Positions 1 through 7,604 of a stretch of DNA of 64,000 bases are shown piece after piece. The notes under the pieces were generated by a model. The model did not search any database. It was not told the DNA's origin and saw nothing but the letters and a program-made list of their open reading frames with translations. Position 1 is the stretch's first letter; every line of letters starts with the position of its first letter. Source of the stretch: Caldilineaceae bacterium (GTDB lineage: Bacteria > Chloroflexota > Anaerolineae > Caldilineales > Caldilineaceae); NCBI GenBank assembly GCA_022842065.1, contig JALHQH010000013.1, forward strand, positions 1 to 64,000, read 5' to 3'. Made by a program: the position numbers and the translations under genes.

Positions 1-14
1 GTGCACACTACCGG

Positions 15-54
15 TGGGCGGCTGAGCCCCCAAAGGGCCCCCGCTCAGCCGCCG
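15..54. repeat. GC-rich hairpin at left edge
   Basis: Arms ggcggctgag and ctcagccgcc flank a C/G-rich centre. The hairpin lies just past the stop codon of the minus-strand dehydrogenase gene that ends at 78, so it may act as its 3' end or terminator. There is no clear T-run. Confidence 0.5.
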
Positions 55-77
55 ACCGTTATGGTCCACTGATACTT

Positions 78-1109
78 TCACGCGCGCGGCAAGGGCAACT
101 GAATCTTGGCGCTGCCTTGATCGTGGGAGATTAGCGCGGCCAACATGATTTCCAACGAGTTGCGCGCCCGGCGGGCCGGCGAACTGTTCGGGCCATCGTG
201 CCAGATCATCTGTGCGATCTCCTGCACCGCTGGGATTAGGTTTTCGCCAAAGTAGTCGATATAGCCGCGTCCGGTGGGGGGCGCGACTTCGGTGGGGGTG
301 CCTTCGGGTTTGTCGGTCTGCCACGCTTTACAGGAGCTATCGGTCAGCCAGTAGCGGCCGCCAGGGCCTTGTAGGTCGAATTCAAAGATCGCGGGGGTCA
401 TCTTTGCACTGTTGATCAGCGCGCGCACCCCATTGGCAAACTCAACAATCACAGTTGAGCCGGGGTCGAGGCTGGGATCTTTGCCCCCTTCCCCCTTGTA
501 GACGGTGCCATAGTCCTCAAAGCCGCGCTCGTGTGCCGCGATCACCCAGACGGGATCAGCGTCGGCCAGGTAGCAGACGGCGTCGACTAAGTGGGTGCCG
601 TTGCGAAAGAGCATTGAGCGATGACCACCCATGTGGGCGATGATGCGCGTCAACCCGCCGATCGCATGATCAGTCCAGATCGCTTTTTTCACCGCTTGAT
701 ACGCAGGAATGTAGCTGCGAGTATGGTCGATGGCCAGTTTGGCACCGGTGCGTTCGATGGTTTCAACCATGCGGTCGGCGTCGGCAATCGTGGTGCAGAG
801 CGGCTTTTCGCAGAAGATGCCCTTGATCCCCGCCTCGGCGGCATCGCAAACCGGGTTGACATGCAGGTGATCCGGCGTCGCAATACTCACCACATCCAAA
901 TTCTCCTGGGCAAACATCTCTTTGTAATCGGTATACTCCCGAATCGAGCCGCGCTCGATCTGGGCGCGCTCAAAGAAACGGTCAAAGGCGGCGGGGTTGA
1001 TGTCGCAGGTGGCGACCAGTTCGTACTCCTCGGCGCGGGCATAGGCATAGCCGTGATGGCCACCCAAGCCACCACCAATCACCGCCGCGCGTAACTTTCG
1101 GTTCGACAT
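78..1109 (-). CDS. Gfo/Idh/MocA family oxidoreductase
   Basis: A 343-residue NAD(P)-dependent sugar or inositol dehydrogenase-like protein, probably cytoplasmic. The N-terminal Rossmann fold has the glycine-rich turn GGGLGG at residues 12-17. The family EKP motif with its catalytic lysine is at 101-103, and an active-site histidine sits in GTH at 171-173. The start at 1109 is chosen because AGAGGAAC lies about 7 bases upstream; an in-frame ATG 24 bases earlier has no such site. It is the last gene of the minus-strand catabolic block, and two relatives lie at 9694-10716 and 12586-13683. Family assignment is firm; the substrate cannot be read from sequence. Confidence 0.9.
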   Translation of the reverse strand: MSNRKLRAAVIGGGLGGHHGYAYARAEEYELVATCDINPAAFDRFFERAQIERGSIREYTDYKEMFAQENLDVVSIATPDHLHVNPVCDAAEAGIKGIFCEKPLCTTIADADRMVETIERTGAKLAIDHTRSYIPAYQAVKKAIWTDHAIGGLTRIIAHMGGHRSMLFRNGTHLVDAVCYLADADPVWVIAAHERGFEDYGTVYKGEGGKDPSLDPGSTVIVEFANGVRALINSAKMTPAIFEFDLQGPGGRYWLTDSSCKAWQTDKPEGTPTEVAPPTGRGYIDYFGENLIPAVQEIAQMIWHDGPNSSPARRARNSLEIMLAALISHDQGSAKIQLPLPRA

Positions 1110-1164
1110 GCAAGTTCCTCTTTCTAGGCACAAAGCTTAACGCGTTATGAATTTTACTGATGCC

Positions 1165-1289
1165 TACTAACCCCTCCCGCGCCTAGTAGGCAACCGCTCC
1201 CCAGAGCTTAGGGAGGGAACCGCCGTAACGCCTCCCCCAAACTGCACCCAGTGGGTACCCGCGCCTAGGAGGCAACCGGGAGGGGGTGG
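1165..1289. repeat. Cytosine-rich double-hairpin repeat (copy 1)
   Basis: Intergenic repeat opening with ctaacccctccc and closing with gggagggggtggc on the other side. Inside are ctcccc/gggaggg hairpin halves. It also carries two short insertions of the word gcgcctagtaggcaacc (one copy reads aggaggc). Related copies are at 17253-17374, 21284-21402 and inside hsdR at 35318-35420. Confidence 0.7.
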
Positions 1290-1293
1290 CTTT

Positions 1294-2862
1294 TTATTGC
1301 TTAAATTGCAGTGCACGCCCTGGCAGACGCCCTGTCCAATCAGTCAACGGTTGGCTGTTGTGGACGATGGGACGGCCATTGACAATCACCTGCTCGACGC
1401 CTGCGGAAATTTGATGAGGCTGGGCAAAGGTGGCATGGTCTTGCACGGTCGCTTCATCAAAGACCACCAGATCAGCAAACCAACCCGGCTGCAAGACACC
1501 ACGCTCCTTGAGACCAAAGCGTTCGGCGGGCAAGGCACTGAGTTTGTAGACCGCCTCTTCCAACGAAAAAAGTTTGGCATCGCGCACGCAAGGCCCCAAG
1601 AGCCGCGCCACTGAGCCATATTGCCGAGGATGGATCACACTGTCGGGCTGATAGATGCCATCGGTGCCCATCATGTAACAACGGTGTTGCAGAAAGGGCT
1701 GCACCCGTTCGTCGGCCCCTTGGTGAAAGACCAGCAGCACGGCCAGATTCTCTTCAATCAACAGGTTGCAGAGCGCGTCCGCCGGGGGCAATTTGACCGC
1801 CGCGATATATTCGGCCAGCGTTTTGCCCTGGTAGATCGCATTATCCTTGCCCATCACCCAGGCGATGTGGATGGCGTTAAAGTCGGTGCCTTCGTTGCGG
1901 AGTCCCTCGGCACAGCGGGCGCGTACAGCCGGGTCGCGCAATTTGCGGATTACCCCCAATGGCCCCTCGGTCCACGCTTCATAGGGTAACATATAGTTGA
2001 GCATGGTCGAGCCGGGCATGTAGGGGTAGACATCAAACGAAAAAGAGACTTCATTGACCGCGACCCTATCAATGTAAGTCAGTAGTTGCTCGGTCTCTTC
2101 GGGAGTCGCGCCCTTTAAGTGGGAAATGTGTACCGGCACCCCGGCGCGCCGACCAATCTCGACCGCCTCTTTAAGCGCGACGAGGGTGCCCCGTTTGTAG
2201 CGCATGTGGGTGACATAGAGCCCGCCGATCGCTGCCATCGGTTCACAGGCGGCGACCAACTCATCCGTCGTCGCCCAACATTGGGCAATATAGTCAAGGC
2301 CAGTGGAAAGCCCCACCGCGCCGGCAGCCATGCCCTTTTCCACTTCGATGCGGATCTGTTGGAGTTGGTAATCATCGGGGGTGCCCGGACCAAAACCGCA
2401 GGCCAGGGTGCGCACATTGGCATAGGGCAGGTGGGCAATACTATTCTGCACATTGGTACCATCGAGCAGCGCCATATAGTCGGCCAAACTTTGCCAGCCG
2501 CTGTATTCTTCAAAGCGCAAACCATCCAAGGCGCGCAGGTAGTAGATCCACTCATAGGCCGTCTGTTCATTCACCGGCGCATAGGAGATGCCGTCAGCCA
2601 TGATCACCTCGGTGGTAAAACCTTGGCTGGTTTTGGAGAAGAGATGGGGCGTATTGAGCAGCCAGCCATCCGAATGATTGTGGACATCAACAAAACCAGG
2701 CGCGACGATCTTGCCCCTGACATCAATCGTCTGCTGTGCGGCCACATCGGTCAAGTGGCCAATCTGTACAATCCGGTCGCCTTGAATGCCAACATCCGCC
2801 TGGTAGCGCGGTGTCTTGCGTCCGTCAATCAATGTCCCATTTTTGAGTAGTAAATCAAGCAT
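1294..2862 (-). CDS. N-acyl-D-amino-acid deacylase family amidohydrolase
   Basis: A 522-residue metal-dependent amidohydrolase that should remove an acyl group from N-acyl-D-amino acids or a related amide. The metal-binding HNHSD (HxHxD type) is at residues 61-65 after the usual beta-sandwich start (VAPGFVDV), and the late catalytic aspartate lies in GTDG near 401. The C-terminus returns to the small beta domain (ADLVVFD, NGRPIV). The length fits the D-aminoacylase family. The ribosome site (GATGGATATTT) is weak. It lies downstream of the peptide-type ABC importer and probably shares its transcript, which suggests that imported N-acylated amino compounds are its substrates. Confidence 0.85.
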   Translation of the reverse strand: MLDLLLKNGTLIDGRKTPRYQADVGIQGDRIVQIGHLTDVAAQQTIDVRGKIVAPGFVDVHNHSDGWLLNTPHLFSKTSQGFTTEVIMADGISYAPVNEQTAYEWIYYLRALDGLRFEEYSGWQSLADYMALLDGTNVQNSIAHLPYANVRTLACGFGPGTPDDYQLQQIRIEVEKGMAAGAVGLSTGLDYIAQCWATTDELVAACEPMAAIGGLYVTHMRYKRGTLVALKEAVEIGRRAGVPVHISHLKGATPEETEQLLTYIDRVAVNEVSFSFDVYPYMPGSTMLNYMLPYEAWTEGPLGVIRKLRDPAVRARCAEGLRNEGTDFNAIHIAWVMGKDNAIYQGKTLAEYIAAVKLPPADALCNLLIEENLAVLLVFHQGADERVQPFLQHRCYMMGTDGIYQPDSVIHPRQYGSVARLLGPCVRDAKLFSLEEAVYKLSALPAERFGLKERGVLQPGWFADLVVFDEATVQDHATFAQPHQISAGVEQVIVNGRPIVHNSQPLTDWTGRLPGRALQFKQ

Positions 2863-2898
2863 AAATATCCATCGGTGGTAAATGGTGGATGATAAATG

Positions 2899-2995
2899 TG
2901 AAACGTAAAACGTAAAACGTAAAACGTAAAACGTGCTGCGTATGTCCCTCTATTCCACGATTCACGTTTTACGTTTCACGTTTCACGCATCACGT
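2899..2995. repeat. Word-iterated inverted repeat (cgtaaaa)
   Basis: The left arm repeats cgtaaaa four times. The right arm (from about 2956) carries the complementary cgttttacg and cgtttcacg words. The repeat ends at the base next to the TAG stop of the permease gene (2996-2998), so it is the 3' flank of that gene. Confidence 0.75.
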
Positions 2996-3979
2996 CTAAA
3001 TCGTCTTGTTTGATTTTGGGTTCAGCGCGTCGTTCAGCCCGTCGCCGAGAAAGTTGATGCCCAGGGTGACAATCGCCAGGGTGAGCGCGGGCACGAAGAC
3101 CAACCAGGGGCGGTAGGACCAACTGCCGATGTTCGATTGGATCATGTTGCCCCAACTGGCCTGTGGTGGGCGAATGCCGACGCCCAGGTAGCTGAGTGAG
3201 GCTTCGGCGGCCATTGCGCTGGAAAAACTAAAGGTCATGGTGACAATCACCGGGCCAAGCGCGTTGGGGAGCAGGTGGCGCAAGGCGATCTTCCATTCGG
3301 CGACGCCGACGGCCTGCGCGGCCGTAATATATTGTTCTTCGCGCAGGGCCAAAATCTGAGCGCGGATCAGCCGTGCATACCCAGGCCACTGCACAAAGGC
3401 CAGACCGCCAAAGACGACCAGCAGATCGAGCCAGGTGGTGTCGGCAAAGAGAAAAAAGCCATTCGCTTCGTAGACCCCTTTGGCCCAGTTGACAATCGGA
3501 TCTTTCAGACTCACGGCAATCAAGGCCGCAAGCAGCAGCCCAGGGATTGACATGACAATGTCGGTGAGCCGCCCGATTAACATGTCGGCCCAACGGCCCC
3601 CGTAACCAGCCAGCGCGCCTAAGCCTAACCCTAACATGACGCTGATCACCGTGCTAAAGGTGGCAACTAATGTCGCGGTGCGGGCACCATAGAGTACCCG
3701 GCTAAAGAGATCGCGGCCAATTTCGTCGGTGCCTAGCCAGTGTTCAGCCGTCGGCAATTTGGCCACATTTTGCAGATCCTGCTCGGTGTACGAATAGGGC
3801 GCCAACGCCGGGCCAAAGAGGGCCGCAAAGAGCAGCAGCCCGGTGATCGTCAACCCAATAATCGAGAGGCGGTTGCGCAAAAGGCGACGCCAGGCATCGC
3901 CCCATAACGAACGTTCACGGGTGGGCACGAGGGCAAGTGCAGGCGCTGAGGCGGTTCTCGGCAACGTGGAGCTAGACAT
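2996..3979 (-). CDS. ABC transporter permease, DppC/OppC type
   Basis: A 327-residue inner-membrane permease of a dipeptide/oligopeptide/nickel-type importer. A hydrophilic N-terminus of about 35 residues leads into the OppC-type first membrane helix (LSIIGLTITGLLLFAALFG). Further helices form the BPD_transp_1 core. The EAA-type loop that contacts the ATPase reads AAQAVGVAEWKIALRHLLPN. It is preceded by its partner permease (4088-5035) and the binding protein (5200-6891). No ATP-binding subunit is encoded in this window, so the ATPases must be elsewhere or shared. Confidence 0.9.
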   Translation of the reverse strand: MSSSTLPRTASAPALALVPTRERSLWGDAWRRLLRNRLSIIGLTITGLLLFAALFGPALAPYSYTEQDLQNVAKLPTAEHWLGTDEIGRDLFSRVLYGARTATLVATFSTVISVMLGLGLGALAGYGGRWADMLIGRLTDIVMSIPGLLLAALIAVSLKDPIVNWAKGVYEANGFFLFADTTWLDLLVVFGGLAFVQWPGYARLIRAQILALREEQYITAAQAVGVAEWKIALRHLLPNALGPVIVTMTFSFSSAMAAEASLSYLGVGIRPPQASWGNMIQSNIGSWSYRPWLVFVPALTLAIVTLGINFLGDGLNDALNPKSNKTI

Positions 3980-4027
3980 AGAGATCCCTTACGGTAACGA
4001 TGTGACTGTCTCGAAACAAATTCGATT

Positions 4028-4073
4028 GCCCACGTCGTAGGAGCACGGCATGCCGTGCCCCTACGACGTGGGC
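4028..4073. repeat. Near-perfect inverted repeat between permease genes
   Basis: The arm gcccacgtcgtagg meets cctacgacgtgggc around a second inner palindrome cacggcatgccgtg. It lies between the two permease genes, after the stop of the upstream gene (5035-4088) on the minus strand. It could be a transcript-stabilising or partial terminating hairpin. Confidence 0.7.
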
Positions 4074-4087
4074 AGCTTAAGTCCTAA

Positions 4088-5035
4088 TCACTCAAGCTGA
4101 ATCCGTGGATCCAGGAATGGATAGACCAGATCGACCAGCAGATTGGTCACGATGATCGTCAAGGAGGTGACCATCGTCACGCCCATCAACATGGGGTAGT
4201 CGAAGCCACGGAAGGCCGCCTCCGCCACACCCCCAAAGCCGGGGATGGCAAAGATGCTGTCGAGGAAAATCGCGCCGACAATCAACCCTTCGACAATAAA
4301 GCCCAACGTGGTGACCACCGGAATCAACGCATTGCGCAAAATATGGCGGCTGATGATCAGCCACATTTGCAGCCCTTTGGCTTTGGCGGTACGCACATAA
4401 TCTTGGGCAAAAATATCGAGCACTGCTTGTCGCGTCTGGCGCACGACCACCGGCAGCGGCCCCAGCATGAGGACAAAGATCGGCAGAATGGTTTTGCTGT
4501 GAAAGAGCCCATCCCAGCCGCGCGGCACTTTCATCACATCCAGCACAAGCACAAAGAAGACCAGCAAGAGCGGTGCCAAGACAAAGACGGGCAGCGAACG
4601 AAAGACCAGTGTGCTGCCCACAATCGTATAATCGATCCAGCTATTCTGCTTGAGCGCGGCGATCGCCCCCAGCGGAATCCCGACGACGGCCGTCAGCAGG
4701 GCACCGGCCAACCCCAACTGCAACGAAATCGGGAAAGTCACGGCCATCGTCCGCAAAACATCACGCTGGCCGTTGATCGAGATGCCCAGGTTGCCTTGGA
4801 TCACCCGCTGCACATAGCGGGTAAATTGTACAAAGAAAGAGTCATCCAGCCCATACTGGCTGCGGATGCGCTGGATGACCTCCTCTCGTTGCATCGAATC
4901 TAGATGCTCTTGCTGCTGCATCATCATCGCGACCGGATCAAAAGGGCTGATCGTGGTCAAGGTGAAGGTGATAAACATGACCGCCAGGAAGGTGGGAATG
5001 GCCAGGGCGAGACGGGTAAGAATGTAGGTGAGCAT
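4088..5035 (-). CDS. ABC transporter permease, DppB/OppB type
   Basis: A 315-residue inner-membrane permease with the DppB-type N-terminus (LTYILTRLALAIPTFLAVMF), an extended external loop before helix 2 containing YGLDDSFFVQFTRYV, and the EAA loop RTAKAKGLQMWLIISRHILR. It should pair with the 2996-3979 permease to form the membrane channel of a peptide-type importer. The spacing to its neighbours is filled by inverted repeats rather than overlaps, but order and strand agree with one operon: binding protein, DppB, DppC, deacylase. Confidence 0.9.
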   Translation of the reverse strand: MLTYILTRLALAIPTFLAVMFITFTLTTISPFDPVAMMMQQQEHLDSMQREEVIQRIRSQYGLDDSFFVQFTRYVQRVIQGNLGISINGQRDVLRTMAVTFPISLQLGLAGALLTAVVGIPLGAIAALKQNSWIDYTIVGSTLVFRSLPVFVLAPLLLVFFVLVLDVMKVPRGWDGLFHSKTILPIFVLMLGPLPVVVRQTRQAVLDIFAQDYVRTAKAKGLQMWLIISRHILRNALIPVVTTLGFIVEGLIVGAIFLDSIFAIPGFGGVAEAAFRGFDYPMLMGVTMVTSLTIIVTNLLVDLVYPFLDPRIQLE

Positions 5036-5053
5036 GGGCTGGTTTTAGGCATA

Positions 5054-5198
5054 GGTGACTGGGTGACAAGGTGACAAGGTGACCGGGTGACTGGGTGACT
5101 GGGTGGTTTTGCTAGATGTTCATCGATAACCGGTTGCCAGCATTCGCGCCGAAGGCTCTTGCACCCAGTCACCCAGTCACCTTGTCACCCTGTCATCG
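5054..5198. repeat. Word-iterated inverted repeat (gtgac words)
   Basis: The left arm (5054-5106) is made of gtgactgg, gtgacaag and gtgaccgg repeats. The right arm (about 5162-5198) has the complementary cacccagtcacc and cttgtcaccc words. The loop of about 55 bases is unrelated sequence. The right arm ends beside the stop codon of the binding-protein gene at 5200. Confidence 0.75.
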
Positions 5199-5199
5199 A

Positions 5200-6891
5200 T
5201 CAGTGCTCCGCGATATACATGTCCAACAAGCCGGTCCAGTTGTTATCGACATTGGTGTCGAAGTTCTTGACCCAGGGCTTGACGTTGTATTCGTAGAGAT
5301 CCCAGATCATGGGCATGAAGTAGTAATGACCGAGCAGTTGACTTTCGGCTGCTTGGACCTTAGCGCAATATTCAGGATCATCGGGGGCCAAAGCGGCTAG
5401 TTCCTCGCCCAACGCGGCCAATTCTTCGTCAACAATGGCCGGGCCAGCCGGATCGAGCGCATACTTGATCAGGCCGGCAATCATGGCATTCGAAAGTGGC
5501 ACGGTGGCTCCCCAACTGGAGCGGCGTACCTGAACCTGATCAGCCTCTTGGCCCCAGGCGTCGGCCAGTGAGCCGGGGCGCACTTCCACATCGGTGATGC
5601 CGAGGTTGTTCTTCCACTGTTCGATGATAATCTCGGCGGTGCGGATGTAATTGGGCGACTGCCCGCCAACGGTGATCCGGATCTTGGGCAAATTCTCCAC
5701 CGAACCATATTTAGAGGCCGCGAGCTCTGCTTTGGCTTTGTCGGGATTGTAGCCATAGTCCGGCCAATTATCGGCCTTAAAGCAGGCCAGTTCTGGGGTC
5801 AGGTGGCTCTTCATCACCCGTTCATTGCGGGCCCCTTCCCAAGCCGCGCCAATCGCCGCATCCCAATCGACGGCATGGACCAATGCCTTGCGCAGGTTGA
5901 GATCGTCCAGCGGTTCGAGGGCGGTCCAGAAGGGAAAGAAGAAGTTGGTGGCATAGGGAATCTGGACAAAGGTATCCGCTTCGCTCTCACGCAGTGGCTC
6001 GCGAATATTGCTTAGCCAGTGCGCGACATCGACCTCGTCATTCTGCCACATGATAAAGGAAACATTTTCATCCTGTGACGGTTGGGCGATAATGCGCTGG
6101 AGATAAGGTTTGGTCTCCCCCCACCAGGCTGGATTTTGCACGAGCACATGCTTCTGGGCATCGACATCCCACTCTTCGATCTTAAAGGGACCATTGACGC
6201 GCGTATCGGGACCAGCAGAAAATTCTTCTTCCCCCACATCTTCCATCTTCAGAAAGCCGGTGTTATAGTGGGCAAAGCTGTTGATAAAGGTGGGGTTGGG
6301 TGATTCCAAACGAATTTCCAATGTCTTTTCATCGACAGCCGTCAAACCGGATATGGTCTCGGCGGAGCCGTCGATCACAGCATTGGCACCTTCAATTAAT
6401 GTAAAGCCACTGACATAGGAGAGCCAACAGCCCGTACATTGGGGGCTGAGCGCATAGCTCCAATAGTCGATGGCTTCTTGGGCCGTCACCGGTGAGCCAT
6501 CCGACCAGGTCGCGCCCGGCTTAATATGGATCGCATAACTCAAACCATCATCACTAACATCATAACTTTCAGCCAGCCAAGGGCTGATATTGTTTTCGCG
6601 GTCGTTGAGGAACATGGTCATCCACATAAACGAAACCCACGGACGACCAAAGCCGCCTTCGGAAGCCGGGTTCATGCGGTTAAAATTGCGCGTCACATAA
6701 TGTAGGGTTTGGTCTGCCGCGGCGTCCTCGGGTAGGGGACGCCCGCCGGTGCCCGCCCCCTCTTCACCAGCGCTGCTCTCTGCTGCCGGTGCCGCGGGCG
6801 CGCTTGGCGCTGTGCAGGCCGCAAGCAACAGGCTGAAAATAACCAGGATGGGCAACAACCTGCTGCCCCAATGCCGCATTTTAGAAGACAT
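5200..6891 (-). CDS. ABC transporter substrate-binding lipoprotein (SBP_bac_5)
   Basis: A 563-residue extracellular binding protein for a peptide-type importer, anchored as a lipoprotein. The signal peptide ends in the lipobox LLAAC with the lipidated cysteine at residue 26, followed by a low-complexity Ala/Pro/Ser linker. The mature part matches the family 5 pattern: WLAESYDVSDDGLSYAIHIK near the start, then WSDGSPVTAQEAIDYW. A good ribosome site (AAAGGAG, 7 bases upstream) fixes the start. It is the first gene of the importer operon. The ligand is unknown; family 5 proteins also bind oligosaccharides and N-acylated compounds, which would fit the lyase and deacylase neighbours. Confidence 0.9.
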   Translation of the reverse strand: MSSKMRHWGSRLLPILVIFSLLLAACTAPSAPAAPAAESSAGEEGAGTGGRPLPEDAAADQTLHYVTRNFNRMNPASEGGFGRPWVSFMWMTMFLNDRENNISPWLAESYDVSDDGLSYAIHIKPGATWSDGSPVTAQEAIDYWSYALSPQCTGCWLSYVSGFTLIEGANAVIDGSAETISGLTAVDEKTLEIRLESPNPTFINSFAHYNTGFLKMEDVGEEEFSAGPDTRVNGPFKIEEWDVDAQKHVLVQNPAWWGETKPYLQRIIAQPSQDENVSFIMWQNDEVDVAHWLSNIREPLRESEADTFVQIPYATNFFFPFWTALEPLDDLNLRKALVHAVDWDAAIGAAWEGARNERVMKSHLTPELACFKADNWPDYGYNPDKAKAELAASKYGSVENLPKIRITVGGQSPNYIRTAEIIIEQWKNNLGITDVEVRPGSLADAWGQEADQVQVRRSSWGATVPLSNAMIAGLIKYALDPAGPAIVDEELAALGEELAALAPDDPEYCAKVQAAESQLLGHYYFMPMIWDLYEYNVKPWVKNFDTNVDNNWTGLLDMYIAEH

Positions 6892-7328
6892 GCTTGGACT
6901 CCTTTATGCTGTATAGTTTGGGAATGCAAATGAAGTCAACAAGCAGCCTTGACCGCTATCACAAGTCTGGCTGCTTGGGAACTACGTGCTGATCAGAATT
7001 TCTCTGAAACACAAGTGTGAGTGCCTTGTGTGATATAGACTGTCATGGTCTGTTCGTTGCGAGCAGGTGACCGCCATAGAGGGTTGCAGTCAACCAACTA
7101 GCCCCAGTGGGAGAAATGGGTAAGTCTACTATCTGTTCGAGCCCAGCCGAGCAGAGCGCTCGTTGTTTCTTACCTACAGCTCTTATCTGTCCTACATTAT
7201 AACAATCGTATAGGAAGCTTGTCAAATAAGGATTTTGTACCGATTTGAGCTGACCGCAGGTTCCAACCTGCGGCTACCATCAGTCGCCACTGGGTGGCTA
7301 AGTCATCAGAATTTCCTTGACACTGTAC
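6892..7328. other. Intergenic region with no gene
   Basis: Upstream region of the importer operon. I see no convincing coding sequence. It holds two short hairpins near 7256-7300 (ccgcaggttccaacctgcgg, and gccactgggtggc), similar in style to the mini-hairpin arrays at 10744 and 14995. The importer promoter should lie here, but I could not assign a clear -35/-10 pair. Confidence 0.5.
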
Positions 7329-7330
7329 TA

Positions 7331-7604
7331 GGTTCTGTTGACATTTCGTTTTTGCGGGGTTAAAACCCCCTGCTAACACCGAAAAGCCGCTGAGGCGGCT
7401 TTTCGGTGTTATACTCAAATCAGAATGAAACCCCTAGTTTCGGTCAGCGTGCGTCGCACTGACCAAAGAATCTAGCGGACTGGAAACAGTTGGCGGTCAG
7501 TGCGACGCACGCGAGGCCGCTAGCCAGCAAAACTCCGGTTCTCAACTTGACTTCAGTATAGCCGACCAATTCTATTGGTCGTTTTGGCAGATGTCAACAG
7601 AACC
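7331..7604. mobile_element. MITE-like element with TA target duplication
   Basis: A 274-bp element bounded by 14-bp terminal inverted repeats (ggttctgttgacat at the left, atgtcaacagaacc at the right), each flanked by TA (7329-7330 and 7605-7606). It has no coding capacity. Inside are two strong palindromes: one around 7374-7410 with the arm aacaccgaaaagccgc, and one with cggtcagtgcgacgc-type arms. TIR plus TA duplication is the hallmark of Tc1/mariner-IS630-type mobilised elements. It is inserted in the stop codon of the heparinase-like gene. Confidence 0.75.

Noticed and set aside
621..1094. Plus-strand 157-codon open frame
   Set aside because: It lies opposite the Gfo/Idh/MocA gene, which has clear motifs; no ribosome site or family resemblance.
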